Origin: Brassica napus
Taxonomy: Eukaryota > Streptophyta > Magnoliopsida > Brassicales > Brassicaceae
Direction: 5' to 3'
Assembly (NCBI RefSeq): GCF_020379485.1
Contig: NC_063434.1
Coordinates: 29,769,401 to 29,833,400 of the forward strand
Length of the DNA: 64,000 nucleotides
Every line of letters begins with the position of its first letter. The stretch's first letter is position 1. This document shows positions 58,736 to 64,000 of the stretch, one piece after another. The notes under the pieces are model-generated. The model saw only the letters and a program-made list of their open reading frames with translations, searched no databases and was not told the DNA's origin. The translations under genes and the position numbers were made by a program.

Positions 58736-59650
58736 TTTGTCCATGTCCACGTTTTATATACATGTCCACATTTTGGTTTGATCAATTGTGTCCATGTCCA
58801 CGTTTTATATACATCCATGTCCACATTTTTACTCTGTCAATAAACATTTAATCGATTAATTTGTTTTTTTTTCTGGGTCATTCTAAAATTCAACAACCTA
58901 GGTAGATAAAGGTTGTTCAGATGCAAAGTACGCTTGCTGTTTAAAGGGTCAAAGTTTGAGTCTTCGTCGGAGAATTTTAGGTTTAGAACTAAAAGATTAA
59001 AATTTTGGTCTGAACATTTTTTCATCTTTTCTGGGTTTTTGTTTGGAGGTTAGAGCGGTGGAACGACTTTTTCTGTTCTGAAGAGAACATGGGCGGTGGT
59101 TACTGGTGGCTGGAGTTGTCTTGGTGTCTAGACGGACATGGCTCCTTTCATCCAAACCCGAGTGAACTTAGAAGGCTCTGCTCTTTCGAACACGAAGACG
59201 TGAACTCCCTCTGCTCTTTATCTTCAAATGCTTTGAAAGCACTCTCTAGGAATAAGGATATTGAAAAGTGAACTCCCCAAAACCATTTAAATGCTTCGAA
59301 AGGTACAATTTTTGGATAATCTTCAAGTTCTAGCGACTCCACTGTGTTTGTAGTTGTATTTTCTATTGTATCCACAAATCAAACATGTATTTTTCCGTCC
59401 ACGAGTAAATGTACTTGTCCATGGAACCTTGTCCACAATACTTTTTTTTGGATCGAACTCCTTGTACACAAAAAAAACTTCATACATATAAATTGTAGGT
59501 TTAGAAAAAGCTAAAAAAATATATGGATTAATAAAACTCTTTAAATGTTTGATATGAACTCGTCCATAAAAAAAAAATATGATACATTATTTTCAAATTT
59601 TAGATGAAAATGAGTATGTTCTTTCAAAAACCCGTCCACAAAATTTTACC
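58736..59650. repeat. Region rich in GTCCATGTCCAC-type repeats
   Basis: At 58736-58835 the unit gtccatgtccacgttttata with atacatgtccacattttg variants occurs about twice. Further GTCCAC, GTCCAT and TCCACAA words are scattered at 59395-59645 in the same orientation. The piece between (58836-59390) has short ORFs but no domain I recognise. This clustering suggests the interior of a non-autonomous DNA transposon, but I could not define ends. Confidence 0.45.
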
Positions 59651-60396
59651 TTTCTCCTCCTAGCTGTAGCTCGTTCCAGTTTCAAAAAAGCAGCGAAACC
59701 ATGAATTTATTATTAAAATCTACTTCTTTTACACACAAAAGCTCATCACCCTTAGATCTATTGACATCCAACGGCTCCCCAGGAATCTAATTTATATTAT
59801 GTTTGGTCCCCACAAACCAGTCAGAATTAAAAATTAATAAAACTCTAAGGATGGTTCGGTTCAGCCAGCGAGGGGCAGTATAGTCTATAATGTGATGTGT
59901 CATGAGAGAAAGTGTCCCTCCAGCAAGTTGTGTCTGAATGTGTTAAAAAAGATAAAAAAGTGTCCCAAACCGTTATCAACTCTTGAGTTTATAGTGATTA
60001 AATAACTGAAAAAATGTAAAAGTAGAGAGTTAGGAGATTTGCAAATAAAACCCTCACTTTTAACAGCTCGACCAAAAAAAGATGTTAGAACAAATGGGAA
60101 CAACGCAAGGTTAAAGGTCACCAAAATGATTATAAATTGTTAGTTGTTATCGGACTGACTCGTCAAAGCTATCATTCCACTGTAATTACAAAACTCTTTT
60201 ACAAGTCGGACATCTTCATGTAACATTCTGTTTCATTTTCAAATATTCAATTAACTCATTCTTTAAGAAACGAAAGCTCCAAATAAAAGCACAAAATATT
60301 GTTTTTATTCAAATGTAAAGTAAATAAGAAAATCAAATGTAAAACAGCCAAGTCCAACACATGATCAAAATGAAAGGCAACATCAAAAGGATTAAC
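59651..60396. other. Spacer downstream of the intact F-box gene
   Basis: It contains the copy of gttaggagatttgcaaataa shared with 53038, then AT-rich DNA and the 3' end of the F-box gene. No other gene is seen. Confidence 0.4.
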
Positions 60397-61545
60397 TTAC
60401 ATTTGACAGAACATAGGACTCTCTACATGATCAAAATAGACTTCGCGAGAAGCATCGGGTTCTTCAAGTTCTTCAACCACAACTTTCTTGGCAATGTTTT
60501 CCTTGAGATTGTAACTGATGAAATATAACGGGTTAATGGGAAGGGTCCAAGGTGAAAATATAAGCTCGCCAGTACTAAGTGTACCCCTGAATCTGTATCC
60601 ATGATGAATGTCTATTAAATCTACCCAAGAAGGAACAACAATTGAAACTTTTGACCATTCTTGTTTATTGGCATCTTCTAGAATCCATAAGTGAACTTCA
60701 CCGTTACGGGTAGGCCAACTCGTTATAGCTACCTTTCCAGTGTAGTTCACTACACATGGGATATCCTCAGGTAACTTAATGGCATTAAACTCTTCAGATA
60801 TCAGATCGAAGCTTATCAAGGATGCTTCGTTTTTTATCCAAGCATAATAATACAGTATCCCATTTATGCATATCCCTTTAGTAATAGCACAAGGATGAGG
60901 AAGATGAGGATGCTTACATTCAATCATTCTCCATTTTCGTTGGGCTCCTAGAGTGTATACTTGATGCTCCTCCGACACAACTTTTGATCCACGTCTTTGA
61001 CGACCTTGTAGTATCGTCATGCATAACACTTTGTATACATCATTCACTGGATCATACCCAAAAAAGGATATTATACCTCTTCTTGTAGTTTTGACTCTAG
61101 GTAACGTTAAGAACTGGCCCGTGCTAGGGTTTGAAATTATCACTTTCAAATCCATTAGACGGCAGAACAAGCCGCGGATTGGTGGAGAAAAAGCAGCCAC
61201 ATGGTCCTTATGTGGAGTTATGTTTAACCTATGACGATCAGAAGATGGATCAACCTGAGAGCAGGTTTGTAAGAACTGCTCTTCCACGTTAGTGCCGAAG
61301 ACTGCTAAAAGAATCCGTGGTGAAGATCGAGCCAGGTACAGGTTGATAAAATCTTTGCTGCGTATTAAGGATAACCATTTTTTTGAAACGAAGACAAGAC
61401 TGGCTACAGATTTGGTCGGAACTTTCAGGAGAATCTCTACGATCAGATCTAGTGGAATAATCCAAAACGGATCGTTTTCATCTTCTTTCTTCGTTAGACA
61501 TTGCTGATTGATCTCGATCGTCTTCTTCCTCCTAGCTCTTTTCAT
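60397..61545 (-). CDS. F-box/FBA protein, intact
   Basis: A single-exon gene of 382 residues starting MKRARRKKTIEINQQCL. The basic leader is followed by the F-box at about 29-70 (DPFWIIPLDLIVEILLKVPTKSVASLVFVSKKWLSLIRSKDF), which would bind SKP1 in an SCF ubiquitin ligase. The FBA type 3 substrate domain starts near residue 110: PPIRGLFCRLMDLKVIISNPSTGQ, LPRVKTTRRGIISFFGYDP, VYKVLCMTIL, WRMIECKHPHLP, LISFDLISEEFNAIKLPED, LWILEDANKQEWSK and FDHVESPMF. The target is unknown. The two other copies in this window are damaged, so this is the one likely to work. The family is large and fast-evolving in crucifers. Confidence 0.92.
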   Translation of the reverse strand: MKRARRKKTIEINQQCLTKKEDENDPFWIIPLDLIVEILLKVPTKSVASLVFVSKKWLSLIRSKDFINLYLARSSPRILLAVFGTNVEEQFLQTCSQVDPSSDRHRLNITPHKDHVAAFSPPIRGLFCRLMDLKVIISNPSTGQFLTLPRVKTTRRGIISFFGYDPVNDVYKVLCMTILQGRQRRGSKVVSEEHQVYTLGAQRKWRMIECKHPHLPHPCAITKGICINGILYYYAWIKNEASLISFDLISEEFNAIKLPEDIPCVVNYTGKVAITSWPTRNGEVHLWILEDANKQEWSKVSIVVPSWVDLIDIHHGYRFRGTLSTGELIFSPWTLPINPLYFISYNLKENIAKKVVVEELEEPDASREVYFDHVESPMFCQM

Positions 61546-62209
61546 GGTTCGATGATTCTATCTTTTGACCAAAACAAAACGAAACCCTAATATATATCTT
61601 CACGGCCATTCCAAATTTCCAATTTTCCCCTTTAATTTGTACTAGAGCCTAGAGGTGATTCGCACGCCTGTGCTGGATTAATTTATTTTTTTTACAAATT
61701 GTTTAATGACATTTTAAATATATAAATATCGGTTATTTAGATATTTTTAGGTTCTTACGAATTTAACCGGACTCGGAAAAATCTGATTCGAACCCCTTCT
61801 GGATATTTAAAATATGCGAACGAAGTTTAATTTCAAATCTAAAAAATCAATATGATATGTATCCGAACGTGTATCTATCTGAATGCATATATCTAAATGA
61901 TTATGTACACGAAAAAAAATTTGTTAACCAGTTGAAATCTTGTCATTAATAGAACAATTTCATTAAGTGTGAAATTGACGTCGAATTATTATGCTAAATA
62001 TAATTAATGAACTAGTTTAGAAAAATAAAAAAAATGTAAAAATGTAATAAAATACTTAAAATATGTAGTTTTGTATTTTTATAGTAAATGATGTCGAATT
62101 ATTTGGAAAAGATAAAAAATGAAGTGATCAAATTAAAAAAAAATAAGATGTAAAAAATTAATTTTAAATAGGTAATTATTATTTTGTACTTCTGTTTTAA
62201 TATAATAAA
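61546..62209. other. F-box promoter region and possible Helitron end remnant
   Basis: At 61641-61675 the sequence CTAGAGGTGATTCGCACGCC resembles a minus-strand Helitron 3' terminus (hairpin GCAC...GTGC, then CTAG). However, the CTAG is duplicated and not followed by T. The rest is AT-rich, with AACCGG and TCTGATTCGAACCC words. Confidence 0.35.
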
Positions 62210-62929
62210 CTAGATTTTGACCCGCGCTTTTAAAGCGCGGGATTATTTTTTGGTTGGAAATAATAATGTAATAATTTATAAACTGGATATCCATTCTTGT
62301 TAAACTTGTGTACATTATTTATTTTAATTTTTTGTGTGTTAAATTTTTGGATTTTGAAGAAAACTATATTTTGTGATTAGACATTAATTTCTTATTCAAT
62401 ATTTTAAAATATATGAAAAATAATCATGAGAAGTGTAATTTTTAGCTTTGTTAAGTGTTAATTTTTGACCCCAAACTCGCGGTCGAACCGATAAACCCGG
62501 TAATCTACGGTGAAATCGATAAACCCGATTACTCGTATATAATCCGGTTCAGATTTAATGAACAAATCCGTTAATTAAAAACTCGATAAAACTTGGTAAA
62601 AACCGAAAAACTCGTCATTAACCTGTGATTCAACACGTGTTGACCCGGTAAAACCCCAAAAAAATCTAAAAATATTTCTAAAAAGCTAAAAAGACTTCTC
62701 ATATATTTTGAATATTATAGAAAATTAAATAAATTATTTGTAAAACGTTAGAAATGGATTTGATATTAATCTTCATTATTATCCACCGATCTGTTATTAT
62801 AGAATTTTCGATAAATAAGAATGAGTAATATTTCCTTTATGTGATCCGATCATCCGAGTGTATATAGAAAATAGAAGTTTTTGAACAAACTAATATTTAT
62901 TGTATAAAATGAATATAGGAAAATGAAGA

Positions 62930-62963
<34 letters not shown>

Positions 62964-63933
62964 TGTAAAGTAACAACTTTAAGAATTTGCTTGATCGAGG
63001 GTCAAATGGATCATATATTAGTTGGCAACCCTGATTATGATATATATTAGTTGCTATATACAATATAACCTCTATAAGTTAATATTCGATAAATTAATAA
63101 TCTCTATAAATTAATAAATTTTGCTGGTCCCAACTTGGGTCGGTTCAAAATTTGATACAAATCGATAAAATAATAATATAATAATTTTTAAGTAAATCCT
63201 ATGTAAATATAAAGTCCCTTTAAAAATATAAATTAATAATTTATGTGTATACATATTTTATATAAGTAAGAACTTATTATTATATTGTTTATTTTATGTT
63301 CACAATGGAATTATCTTTATATTTTCTTAACACTTAATATTTTTTGGTGAAATTTAGTAATATTATATCTAAAACCACATTTAAGTTATATACAATATGT
63401 GTTCAAAAAAAAGTTATACAATATATATTATATACACAATATAATATAATAAATTAATATAAATGTCAAATTTTTAAAAAATAACAATTAATGTCTTTAC
63501 ACTAAAATCAAATATTATTCTTATCTTATAAATATACCTTAAAATAAAAAAAAATCTAAATAAAGAACCTTCCGTAAATTAATATTTCTATAAATTAATA
63601 AAATTTTAAATTCTCAACATTATTAATGAATAGAGGTTCTACTGTATTCGGTTAGATTTACAAACCGAATTTTTGTTTTCACAGCATATATAGGAAATAG
63701 AAGATTTGGAACAAACTAAACATAAACTAAACATAACTGAATAAAAAAAATATATGAAACAAAGGATATTATAGATATTTTTGTTCAAAAAATAAATTCT
63801 TGGAATAGTTTTATAGATAGTTTTGTTCAAAAAGAAAAGGTTTTATAGATAGCTAAGTTTTGGAATATTTGTTAACATGGTTAATATTTTTTTAGTCTAA
63901 AAAGGGATTGGGTAGCTATCTTTTTATTATAGA
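62210..63933 (-). mobile_element. Helitron with a nested MITE
   Basis: On the minus strand it starts TCTATAATAAAAAGATAGCT after an A. It ends with a strong hairpin (CCCGCGCTTTAAAAGCGCGGG), seven bases (TCAAAAT), then CTAG and host T. The length is 1724 bp including the MITE at 63061-63644. A word of the type TAGAAAATAGAAGTTTTTGAACAAACTAA occurs on both sides of the MITE (62870 and 63692), a small internal duplication. A TA run is at about 62935-62955. No protein is encoded. Confidence 0.8.
63059..63646. mobile_element. MITE with TA target duplication, nested in the Helitron
   Basis: The right end reads AATAGAGGTTCTACTG followed by TA. The left end, after TA, reads CAATATAACCTCTATAAG. The reverse complement of the right end (CAGTAGAACCTCTATT) matches the left end at 12-13 of 16 positions. 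AAATTAATA and CTCTATAAATTAATA words recur inside both ends. The TA target and CAGTAGAACC ends suggest a Tc1/mariner-type MITE of 584 bp. Confidence 0.65.
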
Positions 63934-64000
63934 TCGATATGTTGTTTAAATTAATTATTATATTTAATAAATAAAACCAAATCGTGGAATAATTTTATAG

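Overview
This is nuclear DNA from a crucifer (Brassicaceae), probably from the Brassica/Raphanus side of the family. The genes carry many short introns with GT-AG borders. The proteins are plant types: an ERD6-like sugar carrier, Aux/IAA, DUF868, a storekeeper/GeBP factor and FBA-type F-box proteins. The intergenic DNA is AT-rich and full of Brassicaceae-style Helitrons, LINE-1 fragments, a tRNA-derived SINE, hAT elements and MITEs. From memory, the conserved genes match one part of Arabidopsis chromosome 3 (about At3g047xx to At3g049xx), read here in roughly descending order; I could not search a database.

Layout. 1-9.1 kb: the 3' end of a Ty3/gypsy element, a CACTA terminus, a Helitron with a LINE nested in it (2910-5022), a small hAT MITE with a tRNA-like interior (6370-6568), and a three-exon gene I do not recognise (8218-9095). 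9.8-19.6 kb: two ERD6-like sugar transporter genes in tandem, the first without its 5' exons and the second complete, then the ghost of a third 3' end. 19.9-25.9 kb: RPS24, a storekeeper-type transcription factor, a GAAAC-rich MITE and a divergent cytosolic tryptophanyl-tRNA synthetase. 27.2-32.3 kb: a 17-exon HASTY/exportin-5-like gene that looks like a divergent paralogue. 32.8-40.2 kb: DUF868, RPS3a, plastid ribose-5-phosphate isomerase and a PITH-domain gene. 40.9-43.9 kb: a recent hAT transposon. 44.7-51.5 kb: a SINE, an IAA16-like Aux/IAA and an ankyrin-TPR gene. 51.9-64 kb: three related F-box genes (one truncated, one frameshifted, one intact) among an RNase H fragment, a LINE and two or three Helitrons.

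How it works together. These are independent plant genes, not operons. The two ribosomal protein genes share telo-box and site II (TGGGCY) promoter motifs, and the unrecognised gene at 8.2 kb has site II motifs and a TATA box too. The main novelty candidates are that unrecognised gene, built on an in-frame minisatellite and a duplicated exon, and the adjacent pair of divergent copies of essential genes (tryptophanyl-tRNA synthetase and exportin-5). That pair sits between genes that otherwise keep Arabidopsis order. Exon coordinates were derived by hand from splice sites, frame continuity and family resemblance.
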